Positions 8,456 to 16,948 of a stretch of 64,000 nt of DNA are shown in pieces. The stretch's first letter is position 1, and the number at the start of each line of letters is the position of its first letter. Below the pieces are notes generated by a model. That model saw only the letters and a list, made by a program, of their open reading frames with translations, searched no databases and was not told where the DNA came from. Origin of the DNA: JACOTV01 sp964579395 (GTDB taxonomy: Bacteria > Patescibacteriota > Microgenomatia > UBA1406 > GWC2-37-13); contig CAZOFT010000008.1 of the NCBI GenBank assembly GCA_964579395.1, forward strand, positions 8,066-72,065, written 5' to 3'. Both the position numbers and the translations under genes were made by a program.

Positions 8456-10495
8456 TTACTCCCCTATATATCCGCGGCGCCATATTTCATAGTCGGTAAA
8501 TGTCACTGTGTCATCACCGTTGAGGTCAGCATCGATTTCGCGCCCATCTCCATCCTCATCGTTCATGCATGATTCCATAGTGTCCGCGCTGCAACCAGCC
8601 ACAAACTCATCGCGCCAGATCGTGTAGTCCTTGAGCGCTACAGCACCACTACAGTCAATGTCTCCACCTGCTTTATTGCAGGCGGGAGGGAACGTAGGTT
8701 GAGGTGTGTTTGTTGGCTCAACTGCCTGCTCGCATACGGGTGGTTTTTCTGTTTGACCGCTACACAATGGTGCCTGCTGTGTAAGTTCTTGTTGCTGATC
8801 CAACTCGACAAGTCGCAACGCATTGCCCACGCGTCGACATATGTCACTCCCCTCCCCGTGCAAATCGCGACAGGATTGCAATACGCCCTGATAGACGGTC
8901 AGATAATTTGACGTCTGATGCAAATAGACGGTCAGCGCACGATACCAGATAGCGAGCGCCTCAGTTTTTCCAATCGGCACAATCGGACAATCTCCTTCAG
9001 TCGTTCCCTGTGCCATCAGATAGTACGCATATGATACGATCGAGATATTGCGGTGCACACCCCCTTTGTCTTCTGTGCCACAGTAGTATGCGGGGTCAAA
9101 GAGTTTTTTGGGATTTGCACGATCTATGGTCACAATAGTGCCTGAGGATGTTTTGGTGAGTGTTTTATTTTTTGCCGGATCAGACAGATCGCGCAGATAT
9201 CCAAAAGGTAAATCCTCACCCAAAAGCCAGTCATCATCAACAATCGTGGAAAATACATCGGCCAACCCTTCGTCGATCGCACCTGATTCATCACCATAAT
9301 CAAGCTGGGCAGTGTATTGCACCAGTGCATGCGAATATTCATGTGCCAACACATCATTCACCTCAAATCCGCTACAAATCATGAAGTTATTCTGCCCGCC
9401 ATTCCAAGCTGCATTCGGACAAAAAGCACCGCCAAGCGAGTTTGTAACCGAGTTTGGAATACGCGCATATACATCGATTCTCCCGCCTGCGTCATTGTAA
9501 CTATCACGTCCGAAGGCATCAGCATAATACTGATATATCGAGCCAAAGATGGTAAAAATACTCTCTACCTGCACTACAGTGGATGGAGCGCTGGTTTCTG
9601 TGCGAAGCGTGCATGACCCAGTGTCTTCAAGCTCCTGAGCATCACAAACGGCACGATTCAGCGCGTCGCTGACGAGCTCTTGATTATACAGAAGCCGTCC
9701 GTCTGTCAATGAGATAAAGTATGCATGAGCTACCGGCGAAGGTGTGGATCCATCTGTTATGATGACTCGCTGGGCCGGATACGTGTGCGTATCATCACCA
9801 ATTCCTGCAACTGCGAGATTCACCAATACTGCTTCACTTCTCAGCACAGTCGGCGTATTCGTTAATTCCAATGCAAACTCTTTGGCTCGTTGCAAAGCCT
9901 CATCGATCGTAATTTTTTTTGCTTCTACCGCATCGCTATTTACAATTGCACCGCTTGCCGCATACACCTTGTTTGCGCGTACGTGTACAGCAACATGTGT
10001 TCCGTACACAGGCACCTCATTTATTTTTTGTGTGAAATAGTAGTGTTTCACGGGAGCAAGCCGCGCGTTCTGATCAGGTGTCGCAAAGGGATTATCTGCG
10101 TCGGTCACCGTGCGAACCGGCTTTACCCGATTCGCAAAGGAACCAGGAAGAATTGACACAGTACTTTGCGCAGGTACGCTGTCAGCTGCGACACCCTGCA
10201 CATTGTCTGAGTACTCAACGGTGACTTTTTTCTGTAGAAACTCATATGCGGCTCCGGCATTTTCTAATGAAGAGTCGTAGATGCCCTCTTCATCTGATGA
10301 GTACAACGAAAAGGAGGTTATCGCACTATCTTTTGTTACCACTGATTCCTGCTCAAGCTGGCCGTCTGTGATGGTTACCTGCGAGTCAGCAGCACGCGTG
10401 ACACGCAGCACATACACCAAGATTCCGGCCGACAGAACAAGCCCGATACAACATGCAAAAACTACAATGAGATGGTGACGAGTACGATCTGACAT
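8456..10495 (-). CDS. Dockerin-bearing M4 (thermolysin-type) metalloprotease
   Basis: A 679-residue exported zinc endopeptidase. An N-terminal hydrophobic anchor or signal (about 8-30) is followed by an FTP/PepSY-type propeptide (about 60-270), then the M4 catalytic domain with HEYSH at 385-389, the third zinc ligand Glu409 in DEGLAD, and the later GVHRN site (His481). The C-terminal part (about 610-679) carries two dockerin-type calcium loops, each ending in an IWR helix, split by an Asp-rich insertion. The second loop reads DLNGDDTVTFTD. It begins 3 nt after the stop of the glycosyltransferase upstream, so the two are co-transcribed. The dockerin suggests tethering to a surface cohesin. Confidence 0.9.
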   Translation of the reverse strand: MSDRTRHHLIVVFACCIGLVLSAGILVYVLRVTRAADSQVTITDGQLEQESVVTKDSAITSFSLYSSDEEGIYDSSLENAGAAYEFLQKKVTVEYSDNVQGVAADSVPAQSTVSILPGSFANRVKPVRTVTDADNPFATPDQNARLAPVKHYYFTQKINEVPVYGTHVAVHVRANKVYAASGAIVNSDAVEAKKITIDEALQRAKEFALELTNTPTVLRSEAVLVNLAVAGIGDDTHTYPAQRVIITDGSTPSPVAHAYFISLTDGRLLYNQELVSDALNRAVCDAQELEDTGSCTLRTETSAPSTVVQVESIFTIFGSIYQYYADAFGRDSYNDAGGRIDVYARIPNSVTNSLGGAFCPNAAWNGGQNNFMICSGFEVNDVLAHEYSHALVQYTAQLDYGDESGAIDEGLADVFSTIVDDDWLLGEDLPFGYLRDLSDPAKNKTLTKTSSGTIVTIDRANPKKLFDPAYYCGTEDKGGVHRNISIVSYAYYLMAQGTTEGDCPIVPIGKTEALAIWYRALTVYLHQTSNYLTVYQGVLQSCRDLHGEGSDICRRVGNALRLVELDQQQELTQQAPLCSGQTEKPPVCEQAVEPTNTPQPTFPPACNKAGGDIDCSGAVALKDYTIWRDEFVAGCSADTMESCMNDEDGDGREIDADLNGDDTVTFTDYEIWRRGYIGE

Positions 10496-10498
10496 GGT

Positions 10499-11266
10499 TT
10501 AACGGGCGGCGACGCGTTCGTGATATTTGATGTAAATCACCCAAAACCGTAGAGAAGAAAACAGAGCAAACACAAATCCGGAAAACCCATCCACATATGC
10601 GCGATGACGCAAATACATGAGGAAAAATGTTTTAGCTGGCTTGAATACAAAGTAGTTCACCATACTTGCATGTGTGCCAGATTCAACCAAATTCAAAGCG
10701 TCAATCGTGGTGTATCGATTAAATCGGACCAGATATCTGCTGAATGTCGGATCTGCATAATGAAGTAAATCCTGCTTGAGGTAGCCGACCACGCCGTTAA
10801 CCGCCACATTCTCATGTACAGACTCACAAGGAAAGTGGGCGACACCGTTTTTATATAATCTGATCGTGTGATCGGGATATTGTCCACCTTTGGTGAGAAA
10901 CCGTCCTAAAAACCAGTTTTTTCTCGGGATCCAGTAGGCGTCGGCAGCTGTTGCACCGTCTTCTCGTATCATATCAATCTCACTTCTCAATTCGTGAGAT
11001 ACCGCCTCATCAGCATCAAGCTGCAATATCCAATCACACTTCGCTTGTTCGATAGCTTTTTGCTTGTTGATGTGAAACATCGCCGGATTATCCGTGGAGA
11101 TGATCTTTACCTTTTTCCCGTATCCTTTCAAGAGTTCAACAGTGGCATCGTCTGAGCCGCCATCAACCACAATAATCTCATCTGCCCAGTCGATTACACT
11201 GTCTAAGGCATGATGTAGATTCTCTTCTTCGTTAAATGTTGCCAGACATACTGAAAGGGTTTTCAT
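10499..11266 (-). CDS. Family 2 glycosyltransferase, WaaE-like
   Basis: A GT-A fold glycosyltransferase. The N-terminus has LSVCLATFNEEENL, then DEIIVVDGGSDDAT and the metal-binding LQLDADEAV (DxD), which fit GT2 enzymes close to the WaaE/KdtX group that adds sugars to surface glycans. The C-terminal stretch (about 205-255) is hydrophobic with FxxxYLRHRAY and may associate with the membrane. The chosen ATG at 11266 starts the conserved domain; a 25-codon upstream extension is not supported. It is divergent from dsbB and is followed after 3 nt by the M4 protease gene. Confidence 0.85.
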   Translation of the reverse strand: MKTLSVCLATFNEEENLHHALDSVIDWADEIIVVDGGSDDATVELLKGYGKKVKIISTDNPAMFHINKQKAIEQAKCDWILQLDADEAVSHELRSEIDMIREDGATAADAYWIPRKNWFLGRFLTKGGQYPDHTIRLYKNGVAHFPCESVHENVAVNGVVGYLKQDLLHYADPTFSRYLVRFNRYTTIDALNLVESGTHASMVNYFVFKPAKTFFLMYLRHRAYVDGFSGFVFALFSSLRFWVIYIKYHERVAAR

Positions 11267-11302
11267 AGGGTGCAATGTATTTATTTTACTGCTCTTGTGC
11301 GC

Positions 11303-11308
11303 TATAAT
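11303..11308 (+). promoter_or_regulatory. -10 hexamer TATAAT, leaderless start
   Basis: A consensus TATAAT ends 7 nt before the ATG at 11316 of the DsbB-like gene, which fixes that start. Confidence 0.65.
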
Positions 11309-11315
11309 GGGTCGT

Positions 11316-11894
11316 ATGCAATCAATTCTTGTCCCCGCCATCTCCTATGCCGGACTGGTCGCATTTTGCGCCGTAGCTCTGACGGCACTGGCATCCATTC
11401 TGGATCGCATTGTCCATACAACTATCATATCATCTTTGCGCACACGTTTTGCACCCCAACGTGACTTGATACTGTTCGGATCAACCTTAATAACCACCTT
11501 GGCCAGCCTCAGTCTATCCGAAATTTTGCATTTTGCTCCTTGCGTACTGTGTTGGTATCAGCGCATTGCTATGTATCCGCAAGTGGTACTCACCTATCTC
11601 GGACTCATTCGCCAGGAAATGCGCATGCTTAAGCCCTATCTATTGATACTTAACAGTATCGGTGCCATTGTGGCCTTATATCACTATAGTCTCCATATTC
11701 TACCTCGACATATGGTAGCGATCGCACCTTGCGCAGCAGATGTAGGCGGTGTTCCGTGTGACAAAGGGTATGATATGTTTTTTGGATTTATGACATTTCC
11801 GCTTATGGCCGCTGCCGTGTTTGTGCTCAATATCTGCCTGTTAACAGTCTATGATGTAGGCCTACCGGTGAAAAAGAAAAAAAGCCGCACATAA
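11316..11894 (+). CDS. DsbB-family disulfide bond formation protein
   Basis: A 192-residue membrane protein with four to five hydrophobic segments. The first redox pair is in the family signature APCVLCWYQRIAMYP, and the second pair is Cys-Ala-Ala-Asp-(x)4-Pro-Cys in the last external loop (CAADVGGVPC). DsbB enzymes reoxidise a DsbA-like thiol oxidase using quinone. The N-terminal part before the CxxC has an extra hydrophobic segment. The deformylase gene follows 17 nt downstream, probably in the same transcript. Several cysteine-containing exported proteins in this window are possible clients; this last point is inference. Confidence 0.87.
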   Translation: MQSILVPAISYAGLVAFCAVALTALASILDRIVHTTIISSLRTRFAPQRDLILFGSTLITTLASLSLSEILHFAPCVLCWYQRIAMYPQVVLTYLGLIRQEMRMLKPYLLILNSIGAIVALYHYSLHILPRHMVAIAPCAADVGGVPCDKGYDMFFGFMTFPLMAAAVFVLNICLLTVYDVGLPVKKKKSRT

Positions 11895-11911
11895 TATCAT
11901 TCGCTTCTCCT

Positions 11912-12448
11912 ATGCTTTCGATTGTTACCGCACCCGCACTTGTTTTGACGACGCCGACAAAACCCATTACCACAATTGATAAATCCGTCAAAAAACTGAT
12001 TCGTGAAATGGAAGAAACGCTCTTGGCGCAAACTGACCCAGAAGGTGTCGGACTGGCTGCGACACAAGTTGGCCGCCCGGTATCGCTTTTTATTATTAAA
12101 AAAAATACTGAATCGCCAACTCGTGTCTTTATCAATCCAAAAATTGAAGGTACACTGCCTGCAGTAAAACCAACAGCACAAGATCAGAAAAAAGCACTCA
12201 ATCGCATGGAAGGTTGCTTGTCTATCCCTCATATTTGGGCCCCGTTGATTCGACCACAAGCAGTTACTTTGTCATACCTGACACCCGATGGACAGGCACA
12301 CCAGGAACGATTTGAAGGGTTTGATGCGGTTATTGTGCAGCACGAAGTCGATCATCTAAACGGCATTCTCTTTACCAGCCGCTGCCTTGAGCACAAAGTA
12401 CAACTCTACGAAGAACATGGCGGTGAGTTGTATAAAATACGCGTATAA
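11912..12448 (+). CDS. def: Peptide deformylase
   Basis: Peptide deformylase removes the formyl group from the N-terminal methionine of new proteins. All three family motifs are present: GVGLAATQVG, EGCLSIP (metal-binding Cys) and QHEVDHLNG (the HExxH metal site). The length, 178 residues, is normal. It follows dsbB by 17 nt and ends 5 nt from the convergent M50 protease stop. Confidence 0.97.
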   Translation: MLSIVTAPALVLTTPTKPITTIDKSVKKLIREMEETLLAQTDPEGVGLAATQVGRPVSLFIIKKNTESPTRVFINPKIEGTLPAVKPTAQDQKKALNRMEGCLSIPHIWAPLIRPQAVTLSYLTPDGQAHQERFEGFDAVIVQHEVDHLNGILFTSRCLEHKVQLYEEHGGELYKIRV

Positions 12449-12453
12449 CTCAC

Positions 12454-13056
12454 TTACCCCAGAAGAATCTGCATGATCGGGGTTACAAAAAAGGAGAGAA
12501 TCTGATCTAACATCGACGAGCTTCCAACCGGGATGATAAGCAGCATCAGAAAGAGCCACCAATAACGACGCAGCGAATACCAATCGTAGGCGCGATCCTC
12601 GGGAAGTATCCCACCCACTACTTTAAATCCGTCAAACGGGTGTACCGGCAACAAATTGAGAACTGCCAAGACGACATTGATCTGCACAAACGGCAACAGG
12701 AGTATAAAGTTACCAGTTACCCGATAGATGAGCGCACCGATTAAGGCCATGGCAATATTGGTCAGTGGCCCAGCAATAGAAATAATAGCCGCATCACGGC
12801 GTGGATTTTTCAGATTATAGGGATCAAACTGCACAGGTCTCCCCCACCCAAAACCCGCAATAAGAAGCATGAGCGTGCCGATTGGGTCCAGATGTGAGAG
12901 TGGGTTTAAGGTCACTCTCCCTTGTAGCGATGGGGTCGGATCACCAAGCCGATCAGCCACATATGCGTGCGCCGCTTCATGTACCGTGACGGCAATAACC
13001 AGCGAGATTGCGGCAAGCGCAAACAAAAGAGGGCTCTGAGTCAATAAATCAATCAT
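12454..13056 (-). CDS. Site-2 protease family (M50) membrane metalloprotease
   Basis: A 200-residue multi-pass intramembrane protease of the short M50 branch. The zinc motif HEAAH is in the first or second transmembrane helix, and the second metal-ligand motif NLLPVHPFDG is in a later helix. There is no PDZ domain. Such proteases cleave membrane-bound regulators or remnant signal peptides; the substrate is unknown. It is divergent from rpmB. Confidence 0.9.
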   Translation of the reverse strand: MIDLLTQSPLLFALAAISLVIAVTVHEAAHAYVADRLGDPTPSLQGRVTLNPLSHLDPIGTLMLLIAGFGWGRPVQFDPYNLKNPRRDAAIISIAGPLTNIAMALIGALIYRVTGNFILLLPFVQINVVLAVLNLLPVHPFDGFKVVGGILPEDRAYDWYSLRRYWWLFLMLLIIPVGSSSMLDQILSFFVTPIMQILLG

Positions 13057-13111
13057 TCGTACTAAGCGTGCATTCGTTGTAATATGCGTTGAAGATGCTT
13101 GAAGAATATGA

Positions 13112-13117
13112 TATCAT
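13112..13117 (+). promoter_or_regulatory. -10 hexamer TATCAT, leaderless start
   Basis: TATCAT ends 8 nt before the ATG at 13126 of the L28 gene. Confidence 0.55.
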
Positions 13118-13125
13118 AGATACTT

Positions 13126-13428
13126 ATGGAATGCTATCACTGTGGTAAAGGAGTACTGTTCGGTCGTTCACACACCCATCATCGTGGTGTTGCGGGAGGT
13201 CGCTGGAAAAAGCGAGCCCAAAAGACCCAGCGTATTTTCCGTCCTAATCTCCAAAAATACGAAATCTTAGAAGGCGACAAACTCGTTCGTGTCAAGCTGT
13301 GCGCCAAGTGCGTAAAGCGTGTCAAAAAAGACATGGCCGACGGAGTAAAGCCGTTTCTCACTATCCCCCATCTTGTCTTTCAGGCAGAAGCTCGAGAGTC
13401 ACAGCAAAAAGCTGTACTTAATGCCTGA
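13126..13428 (+). CDS. rpmB: 50S ribosomal protein L28, zinc-type
   Basis: L28 of the large ribosomal subunit, 100 residues. The region HCGKGVLFGRSHTHHR and the following RIFRPNLQK match the family core. It keeps an N-terminal CxxC (C3, C6) and a later CAKC pair, which together would bind zinc. It is longer than the usual 60-80 residues because of an N-terminal insert between the CxxC and the RPNLQ motif and a C-terminal tail. It stands alone, with no other ribosomal gene nearby. Confidence 0.9.
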   Translation: MECYHCGKGVLFGRSHTHHRGVAGGRWKKRAQKTQRIFRPNLQKYEILEGDKLVRVKLCAKCVKRVKKDMADGVKPFLTIPHLVFQAEARESQQKAVLNA

Positions 13429-13523
13429 TAGATCCTACAGCTTGTCTTAAACTTTGTTACGTAGGTGTTTGCGTGGCAAAAAATCAAAACGAAGCATGTC
13501 CTTCTCCACCTCATGACATGAGA

Positions 13524-14135
13524 TTATTTTCGAAGACACTGCATGTATTCCTGAGTACTACACCCTTGACCAAGCTTGGACTTGATCGTCTCACAATCAC
13601 TGTAGTTACAGCCTGATGTGGTAGCAGAAGTATCAGTTGTGCTCGCAGGTGCTGCCGGCGCGCTTGTAGGTATTACTATTGCCTGCGCAGGTGTAGGACT
13701 CGCCACGGCACTGTTTTGCAGATTAATTCCTGAAGTATCAAGTGCATCGTCGCCTTTTGTCACAAACGTCCATGGCGCTCCTCCATTGTCATATACTCGA
13801 TCTTCCCCATATACGATCTGGAAGTAATAGGTCGTAGCAGGCGTGAGCAGGCTGAGGTCAACAGTATGATTGAGTGATTTTTCCCCCTCAATTGGTGCAA
13901 ATGATCCCAGCGAGGCCGGCGATACACCGTACTGAATCACCCCTCCGTCTGCCTCAATCGGTGTCTTCCAGCTGATAGTTGCGGTCGTTCCTGTGACGTT
14001 GGTTATTTGCACCTGCTGCGGCACCTCATCATTTGCGCGAGTCAGACGCCCTTGGACCATCCCAAACACCAAGTATGCTAAAACAACTGATACGATACCC
14101 CCTATTGCCATAGCCAATATTTTTCTGATGTTCAT
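13524..14135 (-). CDS. Membrane-anchored fibronectin type III protein with Cys-rich tail
   Basis: A 203-residue protein with an N-terminal anchor helix (about 8-28), one FN3-like domain (about 38-128, with the ATISWKTP and TTYYFQIVY strands; also similar to the N-terminal domain of purple acid phosphatases), a Ser/Thr/Pro/Ala linker, and a C-terminal segment with four cysteines. It probably displays an adhesive or binding domain outside the cell. It begins 4 nt after the cohesin gene stop, so the two form an operon. Confidence 0.65.
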   Translation of the reverse strand: MNIRKILAMAIGGIVSVVLAYLVFGMVQGRLTRANDEVPQQVQITNVTGTTATISWKTPIEADGGVIQYGVSPASLGSFAPIEGEKSLNHTVDLSLLTPATTYYFQIVYGEDRVYDNGGAPWTFVTKGDDALDTSGINLQNSAVASPTPAQAIVIPTSAPAAPASTTDTSATTSGCNYSDCETIKSKLGQGCSTQEYMQCLRK

Positions 14136-14139
14136 ATGA

Positions 14140-14844
14140 TTATAAAATCAAGTGCACCAAGGCACCAATTGCAACAAATGCTGCTCCCGGAACCAAAGCG
14201 CGAAGCAGGTTGTCTAAGACACCGCTTTGTGGCAACTCGTTCGGTCGGGCAGTCGAATAGATGGTGGATGATGAGGTGCTCGTCGTGCCACCTGTTCCAG
14301 TGGTCGGAAGACTGGAGATAGACGGTGTGGCAGTGATTGTGGATACGCCGTTACCGATCGTAATCGTTGCTTCATCATTTGTGGAACAGGTAATGATATT
14401 AGAAGAATTTGCATCATTTTTGATGATTTTTGAAGTATCTGCGAATGTGGTGCCGCAACGATACGTAAGCGTGACTGTGCCGTTGGTAATCGCCTTAAAG
14501 GTCACTTTGGCAATCGTGCCCGTACCGGTTTTATAATCTGAAGGGTCATTTACCAGGCCAGCTATATAGACGCGACCGGCGGTAACATCATTCAGAACCG
14601 TCGGGAAGTATGTGCCGTCGGTTACCGATTCTGCAGTCAGGTAGTTCTTGTCAAATAGAATATACACGTCTGATGACGTAACCTGTTCGCTACCGGGATC
14701 TACCACTACATCCACTGTAAAGGTGTCTCCCGCATTTACCGTCGCCGTTTTCGGATCAAACTTGAGGCTCGCAGCAGATACGCGGGCAAAAATCGGCGCT
14801 ATAAACAGCACCACGAGAAAGGTGAAAAACCAGACTGGTTTCAT
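14140..14844 (-). CDS. Exported cohesin-domain protein with LPQSG-like C-terminus
   Basis: A signal peptide (about 1-25) precedes a cohesin-type beta-sandwich (about 25-160), recognised by SLKFDPKTATVNAGDTFTVD, the DVYILFDKNYL strand and GTIAKVTFKA. Cohesins bind dockerins with calcium. After a Thr/Ser linker comes LPQSG and a hydrophobic segment to the end. That resembles a sortase sorting signal, but no basic residues follow, so it may simply be a C-terminal anchor. The start is the ATG at 14844 before the signal peptide; a possible TACTAT box ends 9 nt upstream. A sortase gene is encoded at 59132. Confidence 0.72.
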   Translation of the reverse strand: MKPVWFFTFLVVLFIAPIFARVSAASLKFDPKTATVNAGDTFTVDVVVDPGSEQVTSSDVYILFDKNYLTAESVTDGTYFPTVLNDVTAGRVYIAGLVNDPSDYKTGTGTIAKVTFKAITNGTVTLTYRCGTTFADTSKIIKNDANSSNIITCSTNDEATITIGNGVSTITATPSISSLPTTGTGGTTSTSSSTIYSTARPNELPQSGVLDNLLRALVPGAAFVAIGALVHLIL

Positions 14845-14901
14845 ACTATAAAAATAGTACAAATGTGGGGAAAAGTCAAAGGAATGAGGCCTAATGGAAG
14901 C

Positions 14902-16293
14902 TTAATTTTGATCGTACTTGCTATGCTTGATCGAATACATGACGAGAGAGAAATCCTGTGTATCTACAATTTTATCGTGATTGATGTCAGCAACTGCAAG
15001 ATCTTCTGACGTTCTTGAACCGATGCGCTGTCGTACTGCAGCCAAATCAGCTGAATCAATCACACCATCCTGGACTCCCAAGTCACCAGACATCAGCGTA
15101 ATACCGCTGGCGTCAACCATATTTCGCCCCTCGGTCAAGTTGATATTTGATCCTTCACAATTATAGTCACCTACTTCACCTTCAGTCGGGCTGTCAGAAC
15201 AAATACGCTTTTGCATCTGCTTATCACCTTTTACAAGCATTTGGTAATTTCCCTCAACAACCTGGTTTAAGTCGAGCGATACTTCGTATGTACCGTTTGA
15301 TCCTGGCACCAAGCTGATAGTGATAGATATGTTTGTTGGCCCTTTCAAGGTGATCTTTGCAGTCTGCGGAGTTCCTGCACCATTTCCAATACCCTGCAGT
15401 CGAAGCACGATCTTGATGGTGACCGGAACTGTTTGACCTGTTCCGCCCGTATTTCCACCACCCGTTCCTCCGGTGCCGCCTCCACCTGGCACTGTCGTGG
15501 GAGCCGGTTTTGTTGTTGGAGCAGGAATCGATGTGGGCGCTGGCGGCGTAGTCGGCTGAGGCGCAGTTGTTGGGTTTGTCCCTCCTCCACCACCTCCAAC
15601 ACCCCCTCCTCCACCACCGGGAACCTGAGTTGGCGCAACAGTAAACAAAGGAATCGGGGTATTTGTCGCTCCAGGCGCAGTAGTAATTCCGGGAACAGGA
15701 GTCGCTGTTGGCTCTCCTCCAGGTGGTACCGGTGTTTGTGCAACATCAGAAAAGGTAAATGTAGCAGCATCGATGACATCGGGAGTGAATGTTACATCAC
15801 TGAGAGTACCTACTACTTCAAGATCATCTACGCTTACTTCAAAGCCACCGGCACCTAGGGCAGTTCCTTTATACGACACATCAAACGTTACCTGCGGAAC
15901 CGGATCACCCAAGTACACAATGTACGCCATACGCACTTGGTCCGGCGCTACGGTATGAAACAAACTTTGTGTAGCCTCATCAAACCCGGTAGGTGTTGAA
16001 GTGCGCACAAACTCTAAGTTTCCTGTCTTTTTGAGCACCACGTTAAATGCGGTGATCTCATAATCTGGATTGCTCGGCTTAATGGTGACAGTCGAAGTCT
16101 GAATCTGATTTGGAGTATAGGTTGCTGTCTTATTTGAGATCGAAATATTGACCCCGTTGGGTAAGTTTGCAGCACGATACGTGTGCAGCGAAGTATTCAC
16201 AAACACCCAAAGAAGCACTGCTGTTGCAACAGTGATGGCACCGTAAAAGAGCAAGATCAGATTTGTGTGAGATGGTGATTTACGGCGAGCCAT
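14902..16293 (-). CDS. Scaffold-type surface protein: anchor, cohesin-like, linker, dockerin (paralog 1)
   Basis: A 463-residue protein. Residues 10-33 form a membrane anchor. A cohesin-like beta domain follows (about 46-182; TAFNVVLKKTG strand), then a Pro/Thr/Gly-rich linker (183-290), a second beta domain with two cysteines (about 290-400), and a dockerin type I pair at 403-457 with loops DLGVQDGVIDSAD and DINHDKIVDTQD. The two flanking paralogs have the same order. Its first 33 residues and its upstream region are identical in DNA to those of paralog 2, while the rest of the protein is clearly diverged. A role in building a cell-bound complex is inferred. Confidence 0.75.
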   Translation of the reverse strand: MARRKSPSHTNLILLFYGAITVATAVLLWVFVNTSLHTYRAANLPNGVNISISNKTATYTPNQIQTSTVTIKPSNPDYEITAFNVVLKKTGNLEFVRTSTPTGFDEATQSLFHTVAPDQVRMAYIVYLGDPVPQVTFDVSYKGTALGAGGFEVSVDDLEVVGTLSDVTFTPDVIDAATFTFSDVAQTPVPPGGEPTATPVPGITTAPGATNTPIPLFTVAPTQVPGGGGGGVGGGGGGTNPTTAPQPTTPPAPTSIPAPTTKPAPTTVPGGGGTGGTGGGNTGGTGQTVPVTIKIVLRLQGIGNGAGTPQTAKITLKGPTNISITISLVPGSNGTYEVSLDLNQVVEGNYQMLVKGDKQMQKRICSDSPTEGEVGDYNCEGSNINLTEGRNMVDASGITLMSGDLGVQDGVIDSADLAAVRQRIGSRTSEDLAVADINHDKIVDTQDFSLVMYSIKHSKYDQN

Positions 16294-16725
16294 GAGTCAG
16301 CGGTTGTTTTGATGGGATTGGTATCGGTTATGCCTTTTTTTCAGGCGTTACTGGTTGGGTGCAATACGCACCATGTCATCTGACAGATATACTTTTTGAT
16401 TGTCTTTGTTGATGAGCTTGGTCGTATTGTTCTCGAGTTCCTGAACAATGCGTACTGCATCCTTTTGTCCTTTGACTTGTGTCACCGGAATGGTGAGCAC
16501 TGCTTTGTTTTCAAAGACTGATGATCCCTGTGCTGACGGAAGCTTGATTGCAGTGATAGCTACCATTCCCTCTTTTGCATTGCTTTGAACTACTTGAAAT
16601 TGTGAATCAAGTGATTTAACGGTGCCGACTGTTACCATCTTCGGATCATAGCTTAAGATGACATCATACCCCACAACATCATTGCCTCCTGAGCTCATGG
16701 TGATTGTGTATGTTTGTTCTTCTTT
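16196..16725 (-). repeat. 530-bp direct repeat, copy A
   Basis: By eye this is identical to 18303-18832 at a constant offset of 2107 bp. It spans the first ~33 codons of paralog 1, the intergenic gap and most of the upstream cohesin gene, and ends abruptly at both sides. Confidence 0.9.
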
Positions 16726-16884
16726 GGGAGCTGACTCACCCATCATGCTGTCTTTTTTCGCACCAGGCGCAATAAATGAACCGTACAAAAAAGCAGCACC
16801 CACAAGAATCAGTACAACAAGCAGTAGAGTCTTGATGCTAGCTGATTTTTTATGAGGGGTAGTAGAAGTAGTTTGTGGATCCAT
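16348..16884 (-). CDS. Membrane-anchored cohesin-like protein, copy A
   Basis: A 178-residue protein with one N-terminal transmembrane anchor (about 18-38) and a cohesin-like domain (about 57-165) marked by GYDVILSYDPKMVTVGTV and VLTIPVTQVK. From the EEQTYTI motif to the stop it is identical to the gene at 18455, while the anchor segments differ. A CATACT box ends 6 nt before the ATG. It lies 54 nt upstream of paralog 1 and is probably co-transcribed with it, so anchor-borne cohesin and scaffold are made together. Cohesin assignment rests on strand pattern and needs a profile search. Confidence 0.65.
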   Translation of the reverse strand: MDPQTTSTTPHKKSASIKTLLLVVLILVGAAFLYGSFIAPGAKKDSMMGESAPKEEQTYTITMSSGGNDVVGYDVILSYDPKMVTVGTVKSLDSQFQVVQSNAKEGMVAITAIKLPSAQGSSVFENKAVLTIPVTQVKGQKDAVRIVQELENNTTKLINKDNQKVYLSDDMVRIAPNQ

Positions 16885-16890
16885 ACATAC

Positions 16891-16896
16891 AGTATG
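16891..16896 (-). promoter_or_regulatory. -10-like hexamer CATACT
   Basis: Minus-strand CATACT ends 6 nt before the ATG at 16884. The paralogous gene at 18976 has the same hexamer at the same distance although its anchor sequence differs. Confidence 0.4.
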
Positions 16897-16948
16897 GAGA
16901 AGCGTAAAACGATTTTCAAGAGCATATTACACTTGATCAAACCGCCTG

